Assembly (NCBI GenBank): GCA_000729835.1 | Contig: JFHB01000012.1 | Span: 248,001 to 312,000, forward strand | Origin: Atkinsonella hypoxylon | Lineage: Eukaryota > Ascomycota > Sordariomycetes > Hypocreales > Clavicipitaceae | Length of the DNA: 64,000 nucleotides | Reading direction: 5' to 3' | Shown: positions 35,328-47,539 of the stretch, piece after piece | Numbering within the stretch: the stretch's first letter is position 1 | How the letters are laid out: each line of letters opens with the position of its first letter | The notes under the pieces: model-generated | Told to the model about the DNA's origin: nothing | What the model saw: the letters and a program-made list of their open reading frames with translations, nothing else | The model's database searches: none | Position numbers and translations under genes: made by a program

Positions 35328-36123
35328 GCAGTTTAATCTGTTGACCCTCAATGATTTTTTTTTTAAATGGTTATGAGCCATATATATTTCGTATCATGGG
35401 CTAATGAGTGATGAACATGTGTCATAAAATGACCTTGTTCACACTCGTTGCAACCTACTAATTTGGCACTCTTAATAGAGTGACCAGTAAAGTCACAGTT
35501 CCACGACTCAGGTTTTCCGGACATGTGTTCAATGCTTGCAACCGGGTTGGAATTGCCAAGGGAGAAGAAGGAATTTACGGAGATCAGCCTTCGTGTGCTG
35601 CGTTCAATTATTATACCCCACGGTGGTGTGTTTGGTTCTGTTTGAAGCATAAAATTGCATGGTAAGGCGTTGTTGGAATCACAGGTTTTTAAAAGTGTAT
35701 TTATTCTCATTGTTGGTTATTTTTCTCTTCTCCTCCGAATAAAAGGAGTCATAGTTCTATAGATAACCTGGGGTATATCAAGAATATAAGAGAAAAAAAA
35801 AGTCATTGCCCGATCTGATGCACAGTCCATGCGATAACTTTGTGATAGCTTCGATTACTGTAGACGAAGGAAAAGTGGGTCTGCGGTGAGGGATTATGGG
35901 CGACCCCTGGAAGTGTTGCGCTTTAAAGAAATTTTCGCCACGACCCTTCGACCTGACTCATACTCTCTCCAGCGCACAATATGACGGAACCCAATGGCGC
36001 GGCGCATCTGTTAGTTTCTCCAAAAGATTGCAGCAGATGCGTCTACATCAAGAGCATACACGATTTCGTCAGGTATTGGTAGCGGCCTGTTGCGCCCGTC
36101 TACCGCTTTAACACACAGCAACC
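35328..36123. other. Intergenic region
   Basis: About 800 nt, A+T-rich over 35340-35810 (3' flank of the transporter gene), then the promoter of the TPR gene. I see no gene or repeat. Confidence 0.4.
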
Positions 36124-37377
36124 ATGAAGATGGAGGAAATTACCGAGGGCATGGACCCGGTTGTTCTCGAGAAGGCCAAGAGCAGTAGCTCCGCGGCCGC
36201 AGACTCACCACGGCCGAAATCAGGGTTGGAAGACAGCCCTCGCGCCGCAATCGAGGCGACCAAGCCCGAGCTCCCGCCCATCAAGAAGCAGACGTTCGAG
36301 GAGATCATGGCCGACCTGAACAAGTCCCCCCTCTTCATGACAGACATGGAAGAGAACGACGACATTGCAGCCCTGCAGGCACTCAACTACGAGGGAACGC
36401 CGCTCGAGAACGGACTCGACTTCAAGGTGCGCGGGAACGAATGCTTCCAGGTAAGAGGGTACGTCGACGCGCGGGAGTTCTACACCAAGGGCATCCAGAT
36501 CCTCTCGCAGGAGGAGCGGAAGCGCAGAGGCGAGGATCCGCCAGACGACTCGCCGGCGGAAATCGCCTCGCAGAGGGAGGTCCTCGAGGCGCTGTACGTC
36601 AACCGCGCAGCATGCCACCTCGAGCTAGCCAACTACCGCAGCAGCTGGACCGACTGCGCAGCCGCGCTGCGCCTCAACCCATCCAACGTAAAGGCATGCT
36701 ACAGGGGCGCGAGGGCCCTTCTCAAGGTAGACAGGCTCGCGGCGGCGGACGAGATCTGCGCGCAGGGGCTAGCCATAGACGCGGGAAACACGGCGCTGAG
36801 GCAGCTCGCGGGGGAGATTGCCCAGCGCGCCAGGGCCCTCGAGGCCAAGGACAAGAAGGCGGCGGAGCGCAAGGCCGCTGCCCAGCGGAGGGAGTCGCTC
36901 CTCCAGGCGGCGCTGAGGGCGCGCAATATCCCGACGAGGTCGACGGCCCAGCCGCCTGAGATGGGGGACACCAAGCTGGCGCTTGTGCCGGACCCAGATG
37001 ATCCGAGAAGCAGTCTGGCGTTTCCGACGTTGCTGTTGTACCCGGAGGACTTGGAGTCGGACCTTATCAAGGCCTTCCACGAGACGCAGTCGCTTGAGGA
37101 CCACTTGTCGTATGTGCTCCCGCTGCCGTGGGATAAAGAAGGGGCGTACACTGTTGCCGGGGTATCGTGTTATGTAGAGACGGTGGAGGGCGGCGTGCTC
37201 AAACTGGGCAAGAGGGTGCCGTTACTCAAGGTCCTTGGCACTGGCAAGGTCGAGGTTGTCGACGAGTTGGTGAGGATATATGTGGTTCCAAATGCAAAGG
37301 CCGATGCGTGGATTGACAAGTTCAAAAAGGCAAAGGCGGCTGAATTGGCTAAGAGGAAAGCTGAGCGCCCGCGGTGA
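36124..37377 (+). CDS. cns1: Hsp90 cochaperone Cns1/TTC4 (TPR protein)
   Basis: Intronless, 417 residues, starting MKMEEITEGMDP. A conserved pre-TPR segment (FEEIMADLNKSPLFMTDMEE) is diagnostic of Cns1/TTC4. TPR repeats follow at about residues 98-225: VRGNECFQVRGYVDAREFYT, EALYVNRAACHLELANYRSS and VKACYRGARALLKVDRLAAA. A charged helix of Ala/Arg/Lys/Glu follows, then the C-terminal domain (SLAFPTLLLYPE, SYVLPLPWDKEG). Cns1 binds Hsp90 and Hsp70 through its TPR clamp and supports translation elongation in yeast, where it is essential. The coding sequence is noticeably G+C-rich compared with flanking DNA. Confidence 0.94.
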   Translation: MKMEEITEGMDPVVLEKAKSSSSAAADSPRPKSGLEDSPRAAIEATKPELPPIKKQTFEEIMADLNKSPLFMTDMEENDDIAALQALNYEGTPLENGLDFKVRGNECFQVRGYVDAREFYTKGIQILSQEERKRRGEDPPDDSPAEIASQREVLEALYVNRAACHLELANYRSSWTDCAAALRLNPSNVKACYRGARALLKVDRLAAADEICAQGLAIDAGNTALRQLAGEIAQRARALEAKDKKAAERKAAAQRRESLLQAALRARNIPTRSTAQPPEMGDTKLALVPDPDDPRSSLAFPTLLLYPEDLESDLIKAFHETQSLEDHLSYVLPLPWDKEGAYTVAGVSCYVETVEGGVLKLGKRVPLLKVLGTGKVEVVDELVRIYVVPNAKADAWIDKFKKAKAAELAKRKAERPR

Positions 37378-37628
37378 AGTGCTTTTTAGCTAGAAGTGAA
37401 TGAGATGAACGACCCTCCTGAGTTTTACGTTGTATCATTATGATTACAGATGAAGTAGAGCTCTTCTCCAAGTCACGAGTGCAAGCACTTTTTGTCTATA
37501 GGCTTATTTCCTTGGGGATCTTCTCATTCTAATGCTGTGTCTATGATATTCCTTTCCGAACGCCTCAGCTAGCATGATTCTGACCACACCACTAATGTAT
37601 AGGTTGCGCTCTCATGCATGGCATGCTT

Positions 37629-39073
37629 TCAATCGCCAAGTGAGTTTCTCCCTATTTGCATAAGCGTGTTCGCAGCTGAATATCTGCATTCACCTTCCTC
37701 AATATCACTTTTCGCTTCTCGCCTCCTCAATTCGCTGGGCGCTTTGCTTGGAGGTAGAACTCTCCCTTCTGCTGGAATCTGGTCGACGTGCTGAAGCATG
37801 CTGTCTGTCGAAGATGGTTCAGTAGTAGTTGTCCTTCTCCTTTTGCGTCTGTGATACGTCGCGTGTTGTTGTGCCGATGATGGCCTCTCAACAGCCCTTC
37901 TGCGAACGCAACCCCAAGAGCCCAAGTCCGACAAGTCGTTCACATTTGTGACAATAGCCAACGGTGTAGTCACAGGGGTGCTGTTCATTTCCTCGTTCGC
38001 ATCTCGAAGATCTCTCGCCCTTTTTCTGATGCCGGCCGCATCAAATTGTTGGTGGCTAGCGCCTATAGAATGTCTGTCTAGCGTAGGTGTGATGGATACG
38101 GTCCCAAGCCGTGGAGTATCTACTTGATGACCCGTAGATGCCGTGCAGAAAACGTTTCCAGTTTCAATTCTAGAAGCGGCAACTATCAGGCGCTGACTGA
38201 TGACCATGTCTCCGAATTGTGGTGAATCGGGTGATGTACAGGTTGATGGGAAGTCAGGTCCAAAAATCGGAATCAAGGCTCCAGCAATTCCATGACAGAA
38301 CGTAGCGCACATTGCTTCAGCACAGTAGAATGGCATCCAATATCCTTTCTCATATCAGCTTTTGTCTAAGTCATTTCTGGCACCATGACGCACCTTGAGC
38401 GAGTACCGCTCCCCCTGTAATGCTGGGGCACACATCTCGCAATCCTGGATTCTTGTCCAGAGCTTGAGACGGCTTGGTCTGCCATACCTTTAGCTTTGTT
38501 TGACAAGGATTCTTAAAGCGCGGGCAAATATTACCTTAGCATAGCCTAAAGATTTGAAGAACGGCGTCATCCGCACGAGACCAAGGTTGTAGTCCCACAT
38601 GACGGTGTAGACAGTCGTCTGGTCAGGGATCTGGAATGTATACTTGAAAGCTTTTTCATAACTTTAGTAAAAATAACTTCCGCAACGGCATACCTTCACA
38701 AACCTTCGATGCATTCGCGACCAGTCTTGGTAGAGAAGTCTCGCTTGGAGCTGCTGTATGGAATGCGCTCGCGATTTCTATAAATAGAGCCAAACTGAGG
38801 TATTCTGTACTTTTTGATTTCTTCCAAAACTTGTTCCTTTACTTCTTCGAACGGGGGAAAGTTGATGCGCCGTTTTGTTGCCGCTGAGGAAGTATGATTG
38901 CGTTCTGTGAACATTCTAGGACCCTGAGCCGATTGCTGTCCTCTGTGGTCAGTAGCCAAGCGATGGCCATTTAGATTGGCATGCGACTGATGCCGTCGTG
39001 ATGCCTGAGAATCTCCAATTTCGTTGTAGACAGGTTCCACTGGGTTCAACAGATCGCGAATAGAAAGCATCAT
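37629..39073 (-). CDS. APSES/KilA-N-type DNA-binding domain protein (Xbp1-like)
   Basis: Four exons on the minus strand: 38704-39073, 38535-38650, 38394-38478, 37629-38344, all in phase; 428 residues (427 if the second of two adjacent ATGs is used). It starts MMLSIRDLLNPVEP. The spliced centre, about residues 122-230, reads FKYTFQIPDQTTVYTVMWDY, GLVRMTPFFKSLGYAKTKPS, SITGGAVLAQGYWMPFYCAE and CATFCHGIAGALIPIFGPDF, an APSES-type winged-helix/KilA-N fold in which the WDY, ITGG and QGYWMP elements are hallmarks. The C-terminal 190 residues are low complexity with a basic cluster YHRRKRRRTTTTEPSS, a probable nuclear localisation signal. Likely role: sequence-specific transcription regulator. Clade placement (Xbp1 versus Bqt4-like) is uncertain. 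Confidence 0.8.
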
Positions 39074-41667
39074 GACTGATTATTTCTTTTCCGATTTGCA
39101 AGCAGCTTCGCATTATTTGTGCTGACAGCATGTTCAATCGCTCCACACGTAAATAATTGTAACCAGCAGAAAGAATAAACTTGAACGTGATAATTGATTA
39201 GGGAACTTGGTATTCACAATACCTTTGGAAACGTTTGTCTGGAGAGGATCGATTGAACCCAGGCTTGCTGGACCTGTGCGCCCGTAAACTAGACAAGAGG
39301 CACAACCGCTGTATCCCACGGGCACTTTCCTACAGTTTACCTCGTTTTGGATGGTGAAGTGCGGCTTGTGAACCGAGAACTGAGCATACGAGCACTCGTG
39401 GCTGTAGATGGAACCAAATCTGTGGACAAAGGTGCCCTGACACGGCCAGCTTCACAGATTGCCGTCGCTGAACATTTGCGTTGTATGTGCGCCCTCGGAA
39501 CGAATACTCTCTGACTTGAGAGGTGTGGGACAGTATTGGACTTTTCTCACCACGTATGCCCACGAGCCCGCACATCACTGCCGTTGGTTTGCCGTCGGTT
39601 GAACCCAACAATGCCCAAGCAATTGCATCCGAAACGGGTTTTCTTCCTGATGGCCCCGCCTCATTCCGCGTTCTTTACCAGAATCAGATACTTGGATAAC
39701 TTCGACAGACTTTCAGAAGTTGTTTTACACTTGAGTGGTCACTGGCGATATACACTTAATCCTTCAGTGTGCTCACAGAGGAGTGGTTCACCCGAAGTCA
39801 GAACTCGAGGTTCAGGGGCTATGTAAGTATAAAGTGTTAATAGTTTCATGACTTCAAGTAATTGACGTCTGAACGGAATCATCCTAAAAGGGGGAGGGGG
39901 AGGCAGATTTCTCGATATCCATATGACAGCATCCGACGGCCAGGCGCCTGTTTGATGGGCTGTCGTGTTCTGGACTCAATTGTCAGACACGGGTAGGCGC
40001 GTCATGACAAACGTCAAAGGATTTCGTCTAGTGCAGAGTGTGCGACCTATGGTGCAGAGTAGCTTGATGTGTTGTGGAACAGATGAGCCAGCAAGCTTGT
40101 GGGCGAGACTCAGAAAACACGTGGCCATCGAATTGTTTGCTTTTGGAAACTCACGACATTGATGAAGAGTCACATCCGTTGAAGAAGAAAAGTCGCTTCA
40201 TGAAAGCCTTGTTTATGGTCGTCTTTGCTGCCACTGTTCGAAGTGGTCGGCCTGCCAAGTTTGGCCGTCGTTTTCAGGTCGTTCCTACTCGTCATTGTAT
40301 CCCGTTTGTTACACGTGAAGCCATGCCATATCCACATCGCAGCTGCTCGTAGCCGACGGCTTCGGATGGCTCGTTATCATCAGGGACTGTCGAGCGTTAT
40401 CCTTCCATTTAACCTTCATTACTTGAAACGGGAACAAAGAAGTATGGGGAAACACTCCCGTCTCGGAGTCTCCTGAGGTCTAAATCTCCGATAGAAGGGC
40501 GCTAGAAAGCGCCTAAATCTCCAAAGGGTGCACAAGCACATGGCTCAGATTTGAGATGGACCGATTTATGTGCATGGCCCTTCGGGACGTTCGTTGAAGA
40601 ACAATGTGAGGGTTGAGGAGTGGGTCTCAAGCGGCTAGTTCATCAACGAAGACTGCGTATTATTTATTTATTGGTGGACGAACCATGCTTCGGGTAGTCG
40701 TGGCTATGGTCTTGTCGTAGTCATCCGGATCCGGACAGGCTGTTTGTTGTACCGTTGCTTTAGTTTCTGGCAAAGTCATATTAGCGCAACTCGTAAGGCT
40801 TCGAGCAGCCACGACTGTCCTTGTAGTGGTCCACGCCCTCATTCGCCTGGAGAGGCAGAGACAGACTTGACTTGGACCACAGCCTCGCTTGAAGCTCACA
40901 CAGGACTAACTGAGGATGAAACCCTTCTTAGATCCACAAAGCAAGAGTAGTAGTCTCTGAATCTGCTCGAGTATTTGTCCCTTGAGATAGAACCTCATAT
41001 CGATGGTGGGTAACGTCGGGGTTTCGAGCTCACATTTTTCGGAATAAGTAGTGGCAGACGAAATTTCCATAGCATACAATTATAGAATCTGCCTTCAAAA
41101 TTGAATATTTTACGAGCCGAACTTGTGCAACTGCGGCATTCCAGATCCGCAATGCGTTGAGCCTTTCCCAAGACCTTCTCAAGAGTGCTGACGATGGTCA
41201 AACGACACGGCGTTCCGCCCTGGCTTTGGCAACTGGCAGGGCTGGCAGGGCTGGCAAGGGTAATGGCAGCACTGCGGGGCAAATGTGGGCCATCAGGCCT
41301 TAGGCAGAAATACGCGACCCCTGGTTTGTCGATGCATGTGGATGTGCTTGTGCTATGTATGTTTGGACGCGTCAAATGCAACTGTTTACGTGAACCGCAA
41401 TCCGTTGCGACGACAACAACAACAACAACAAAGGCCATTACCACGCCTCCGCTGGACCGGCCATGTCAAAGAGTCTCAATTGATCGCATGTTGCTCCGGC
41501 TTGGCTGTGCGAGTTCTTCCTCGTTCTTCACGCTGCGTGGCCGCCTTTTTTTACTTGGAGGGGTAAATATAAGGCTCTTGTCTTACTCCCATTGCGTCAA
41601 TTTTGTTCACTCGTTCCGAACGGACTCGAAGTCTACTTTGGGCGCAATCCCAGACACTAAAATCAAG
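39074..41667. other. Long intergenic region between divergent genes
   Basis: About 2.6 kb, shared upstream DNA of the APSES-type gene (minus) and top2 (plus). Short open frames occur but none has a motif or a plausible exon chain. An ACAACAACA run lies at 41415-41431. Nothing else is seen. Confidence 0.4.
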
Positions 41668-44600
41668 ATGGATTCAGACGTCATGTCCGATCCCGCCTTC
41701 AGTCCAGGGGAGGAATCTGATGTTTATGTTCCTGAGAAGGTGAGAACATTGTGAGAATCAATCCCTGCCACCAGCTGTTCAGGTGTGCTGCCTAAAATTG
41801 AACAACCCTCAGATTGCACAACTCTCTCACTTGTTTCGCATGCGAGAGGAGCTGTGCTGTGAGGCTTTCATAGTAAAGCACCAGAGAGCAAGCGCTATCA
41901 GCACGGCTATATTGAGGTGTACCGAAGTTACAATGGTTCGGGCCGTTTCCTAACTCGTCATATCCAGAAATCAAAACCGAAAGCCGCGGCGAAGCCAGCT
42001 GGCAAGAAGATGGTGCAAACCACTCTGAAAAAAAAGGCGCCCGCGAAGCGCACAAAACCGGAAAGTGATGACGATGATTCTCTTGGGGTTAAAGACTCCA
42101 ACTTTTCAAATACGCCTCCAAGTTCCAAGAAACAAAAGAAAGTTCCTCCCCCGAAAAAATCGAGCGGCATTCCGCTAGCAGAAGTCGAGAATGACAGTGT
42201 GGTTGTTGACTCTCCCACCAAACCAGCGGTCAAATCGTCCAAGTCGAAAACGGCAACAGAGACATATCAAAAGCTCACACAGCTGGAACACATCATCAAG
42301 CGACCCGACACGTACATCGGATCGGTGGAGAAGACAGAGCAACAAATGTGGGTGTTCAACAAAGAGACGTCGCAGATGGAGTACAAGAATGTTACCTTCG
42401 TTCCCGGTCTCTACAAGATTTTTGACGAAATTCTGGTCAACGCGGCCGACAACAAGCAGAATGACAGCTCCATGACTCAAATGAAAATCACCATTAGTCG
42501 AGAATCTGGAGTCATCAGTGTGGAAAACAATGGCAAAGGGATTCCGGTTGAAATTCATGAGAAGGAGAATATTTATATCCCCGAACTTATCTTCGGACAC
42601 CTCCTGGCCGGATCCAATTTCGATGATAACGAACAGAGAACAGTTGGTGGACGTAATGGTTATGGCGCGAAGCTTTGCAATGTTTTCAGCACAGAATTTA
42701 CGTTGGAATTACAAGACAGTGCAAATGGAAAGAGATACAAGCAGACGTGGACTGACAACATGCAAAAAATGCAAAAGGCAAAAATCACGTCCAACAAGAC
42801 TGCGGATTTCGTCCGTGTTACTTTCAAACCAGATTACAACCGGTTCTCTATGCCTGAGGGTATTGACGATGATCTGGAGTCTCTCCTCTACCGCCGTGTA
42901 TACGATATGGCGGGAACAGTACGTGGAGTGAAGGTCTTCCTGAATGGGGAGCAGATCAAAATCAAAGAATTCAAATCGTACTGCGACCTTTATGCCAAAG
43001 CTATCGCTGCTGAACGCACAGCGGAGGAAGGTGGGAACCCGACATGTACCGTCGAGATGGACAAAGAGAAGAGCCATCCACGCTGGGAGATTGGATTTAC
43101 AGTATCTGATGGAAATTTTCAACAAGTCTCATTTGTCAATTCCATCGCTACGACTTCTGGGGGCACACACGTCAACTACATTGCTGATCAAATCACGGGC
43201 GCACTGCTTAAGATCCTCGATAAAAGGAAGAAAGGGCACGGTCTCAAGCAAAGTCATCTTCGAAATCACATTTTCATCTTTGTCAATTGCTTAATCACTA
43301 ACCCAGCTTTCAACTCGCAGACTAAAGAGCAGCTTACAACTAAAGTTAGTCAGTTTGGTAGCAAATGTGTTTTAGGAGAGAACTTCCTGAAAGCAATCGC
43401 CAAGTCGGATGCCATCCAAAATATCATGGACTTCGCGCAGAAAAAGGCCGACAAGATGATGTCAAAGAGTGACGGTAGTAAGAGGGCAAGAGTAAGCAAC
43501 GCCAAGCTGGTCGAGGCCAACTTGGCTGGCACTCGCCGTGGGCATGAATGCACCCTCATTCTCACTGAAGGTGACTCTGCCAAAGGTCTTGCTGTATCTG
43601 GACGAGCGATCCTTGATCCTGATCGAATCGGCGTATTCCCCCTTCGAGGAAAGTTGCTCAACGTCAGAGATGCGTCAATCGACCAGATCACGAAGAACCA
43701 GGAGATCCAGAATATCAAGCAGTTTCTGGGCTTAAAACACAAGCAAGTGTATACAGATACGAAAAGTCTCCGCTATGGCCACCTCATGATTATGGCCGAT
43801 CAAGATCACGACGGGAGTCACATTAAAGGTCTTCTTATCAACTTTCTCCAGGTTCAATTCCCCTCTTTGCTACAGATCCCTGAGTTCTTCCGCGAATTCG
43901 TTACACCGATTGTTAAGGTTTGGCAGGGCCCCGATCCTAAAAAACCCAAGAAGCTCAAGTCATTCTTCACTCAGCCACAATATGAAGAGTGGAAGATTGC
44001 GCACAAGGCAGAACTCTCAAGATGGGAGTCCAAGTACTTAAAGGGTCTAGGAACTAGTTCCAACGAAGATGCCCAGGTCTACTTCACGAATCTAGATGAT
44101 CACCTGAAAGAATTCGATGTGATGAAACCAGAAGAAGCCGAGCTCTTTGATCTTGTATTTTCCAAGAAGAAGGCAGATGCTCGAAAGGAGTGGCTGGGAA
44201 ATTTTATTCCTGGCACTTTCCTGGATCATTCAACGAAAGCCATTACCTACAGGGACTTCGTTAGTAAAGAGCTGATTCTGTTCAGTATGGCTGACAACAT
44301 GCGTTCTATTCCGTCTGTTATTGATGGCTTGAAACCTGGTCAGCGAAAGGTTCTCTACGCTTGTTTTAAGCGGAACTTGGTCAAGGATAAAAAGGTTGTT
44401 GAGCTTGCTGGTTATGTGTCTGAACAGACTGCATACCATCACGGTGAAGCCTCACTGCAACAAACAATTATTGGCTTGGCGCAAAATTTTGTTGGATCTA
44501 ACAACATTAATATTTTAGAACCAAGTGGTAACTTTGGTTCTCGTCTTGCTGGTGGCTCTGACGCTGCTAGTCCCCGTTATACCTTCACTCGCTTGGCACC

Positions 44601-46971
44601 GTTCGCTAAGAAGATTTTCTCTCCTTTGGACGAACCCAGCCTAAAGCATCAGTATGATGATGACAACAAGATCGAACCAGAGGTCTATTCCCCGATCATA
44701 CCTATGGTTCTAGTTAATGGAGCTGATGGTATCGGAACCGGATGGAGCACGAGCATTCCCAACTATCACCCAGCAGATATTGTCATGAATCTAAAACGTC
44801 GTATGGGTCGTCTTGATAAGGATGACACGGAAGAAAAGCCGTTTGAAACAATGAAACCTTGGTTTCGAGGCTGGAAGGGCAACGTAGAGCCTGCTGGCCC
44901 TGACAGATACAAGTTTAACGGTATTGCATACCAGAGTGAGCATAACCCGAATGAGATTGTGGTCACCGAATTGCCAATCCGCATGTGGACGGATGATTTC
45001 AAGGCGAAGCTTGAAAAAGTCATCAGTGGTGTCGACGGCCCGTCTTGGATCAAGGATTACAAAGAATTCAACGACCATAAGACCGTTCACTTTGAGATCA
45101 TGGTGGATGAGAAGCATGTGCCGAAGATGCTTGAGGAAGGCCTTTTAGAGCGGTTCAAGCTCGCTAAGCAGATTGCTACATCCAATTTAGTTGCATTCGA
45201 CTCGAGAGGGCAGATCCGAAAGTATGAGAAGGTTGAAGAAATCTTGGAAGAGTATTATCAGCACAGAATTGAGATGTATGCTGACAGAAAGGTAAAACAC
45301 GCTTCATTGATCAGTACAAAAATAAGCTTTTGTTAACATTTGCGCAGCAATACTGGCTGAAAGTCTATCACTCGGATTACCGCAAACTGAAGAACCAGTG
45401 GCGGTTTATTAAGGAGGTTAATGACGGAGATCTTGTCATAGCTAGGAAGAAGAAAGGCGTGATAGTACAGGAGCTTCGCGACCGAGAATATGAAGCGTTC
45501 CCACCAAACAGCAACAAGTCGGCCAAAGATGATAAGTCCGACGCTGAGGACCAAAACGACGATGACGATGCTGCAGCTGCCAGTGGCGCTCATGATTATG
45601 ATTATTTACTTTCTGTGAGTTTGTCTCCGGCTCCGGGTTCGGATGACGTTGCTTGAGGTACATCTGTTGACTGAAATTGTGTAGATGCCAATATGGTCGC
45701 TTACTGCGGAACGATTGGATAAGTTGAATGCCGCAATCGCTAAGAAAAAGGCCGAGCACGACAATCTTATGGCCAAGAGTGAGAAGGATCTCTGGTGTGC
45801 AGACCTTGACGATTTCATGGTCGAATGGGATGCTCAACTTGCTCTTGAAGCGGAACTTCAGACGCAGATTCGTCGTATGGGGCGAAGAGTGTCCAAGAAG
45901 ATTGGTGCCGGCCGCTCTCGCAAGGTCAAGGACGATGATGACTATGCTCCAGAAAAGAAGCCACGGGCTAAAGGCAAGGCCGCAGCGACCAAGCCAGCGC
46001 CAAAGATCAAGGTTGAGACGAAGAGCGCTCAAAGGTTTGCCGAAATGTTCAGCTCAAAGACAAAGAAGGAAGCTAAGGACGACGCTATGGACTTGTCTGA
46101 CAACTTCTCTGATGATGACTTCATGGCACTCAGCCGTAGCAAGCCTGCAGCTGCCCCAACTGCTGAACTGTCGCAATCTCAATCGGCGTCGCAAACACCC
46201 TCTGAAGAGCCTGAGGTTAGCCGACCGTCGAGACGAGCTGCAGCATCAAAGGCGAAAACCCTTTTTGATGTTTCTTCTGACAGCGAAGACAATGATGACG
46301 AATTGTTAGGGGATATCGGCTCCATGGTCAAAGGAATGCCAAAGTCAACTGCAGATGATGCAGGAAGAGTTAGCTTACATACAATGAACCGACCAGAATC
46401 AAGCCATGGCACTGGTGCTTCGAGCAGCCTTCCAAGGCTTAAGACGAAGCCTTCCAAGTCCACGGTAGATATTGACAGTCACGACGAGACCAACTATGAG
46501 CTTCTGGCCAAATCATCGCCTCACAAAACAAGGACCAAAGAGGAAGATGAGAAAATGGAGTCCGACGACGAGCTGGCGTCCCAAGTGGCTATGGCGGTGA
46601 CGGCCAAAGCAGACAGCGGCCCGGCGCCAGTTAAGAAAGCCCGAGCCAAACCTGCAGCGTCCAGAGCCAAGGCAGAACCAAAGAAGGCAGGGGCAGCAGC
46701 TAAGGCTAAGGCTAAGGCTACCGCGTTGTCGCCTGCTGCTAAGGCATACGCTGCCAAGAAGAAGGTCAAGGGCGTCAAAGCAAGCGCGCTTGCAGACTCG
46801 GACACTGACATAGAGGACCCTGCGTCTCCCATCTCCAAGCCGAAACCCGCACCCGCCGCCCGCGGTCGTCCTAGCCGAGCCGCCGCTGCCAAAAGACCAG
46901 TGATTGTGGATGAAGACTCATCTGTAGTGCAGGATGAGAGTGACGACCCTTTTGAGATGGACGATGATTGA
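41668..46971 (+). CDS. top2: DNA topoisomerase II
   Basis: Four exons: 41668-41739, 41968-45291, 45348-45614, 45685-46971; 1649 residues. Exon 1 encodes MDSDVMSDPAFSPGEE and ends at PEK; the acceptor at 41967 is preceded by CTAAC and keeps phase. GHKL ATPase motifs start near residue 123 (LEHIIKRPDTYIG, NNGKGIPV, GGRNGYGAKL). The TOPRIM motifs are LTEGDSAKGLAV (about 556) and DQDHDGSHIKG (about 635). The catalytic Tyr is about residue 895 in SPRYTFTRLAP. A long Lys/Ala/Ser/acidic C-terminal tail from about 1290 is typical of the divergent regulatory region. The enzyme passes one duplex through another during replication and chromosome segregation. Exon 2 alone could be mistaken for a complete gene starting downstream. 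Confidence 0.97.
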
Positions 46972-47539
46972 ACTGCTTGAAGTGCTAAGCTATGTGATCT
47001 AATGTTTGCTTGGATTGATAAACAAGTTTTGTGGAATTGGGCGAATCGGGGGCAGGCTGGTCAACCGGGGAGCCAGAGGCGTTGGCTGGATAACTGTATA
47101 TCTTTCATGCTGCTTTATTTCCGTGCTAAGAGCTTTGCTTGACATGCAAGAGCTGCCGAGCACTTATTACTATTGATGCATGCATTGTGCTTTCATAAGA
47201 GCTTGCTGTTTGTTGCCCAGGCTTATCGATAATAGAGGGGGTGAAGGAGGGGTGATTGGAGGGCTGTTATTGGAGGGCTGTTATTGGAGGGCTGTTATTG
47301 GAGGGCTGTTATTGGAGGGCTGTTATTGGAGGGCTGTTATTGGAGGGGTAGGCGGTAGGAGAGTCTCTGAGCGTGCTCGCTCCCTCTGCTCCTCGAATCA
47401 ATCCAATTTTTTGTTGCTTTTTGTTGCGCAGTGCTTGAAAAAGTATGTCTCAGTCATCGACTTTAGCTTAACTTGTGGTCCTCAACGTCCATTCAATACC
47501 CAGTACATTGGGCAGCAATCGCCGCGCCCCATCGTAGCC
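46972..47539. other. Intergenic region with 14-nt repeat array
   Basis: About 570 nt holding the top2 3' flank and the tap42 promoter or leader, including the perfect repeat array at 47257-47340. The T-rich stretch around 47400-47430 is typical of a leader. Confidence 0.45.
47257..47348 (+). repeat. Perfect 14-nt tandem array (TGGAGGGCTGTTAT)6 plus partial
   Basis: Six identical 14-nt units from 47257 to 47340 and a partial seventh (TGGAGGGG). It lies about 190 nt upstream of the tap42 start codon. Perfect identity suggests recent expansion. Confidence 0.95.

Noticed and set aside
41874..41967. Possible top2 exon beginning at 41874 after a TTTCATAG acceptor.
   Set aside because: It would enter out of phase with exon 1; the acceptor at 41967 (CTAAC branch, ATATCCAG) keeps phase and gives a plausible Lys-rich continuation.
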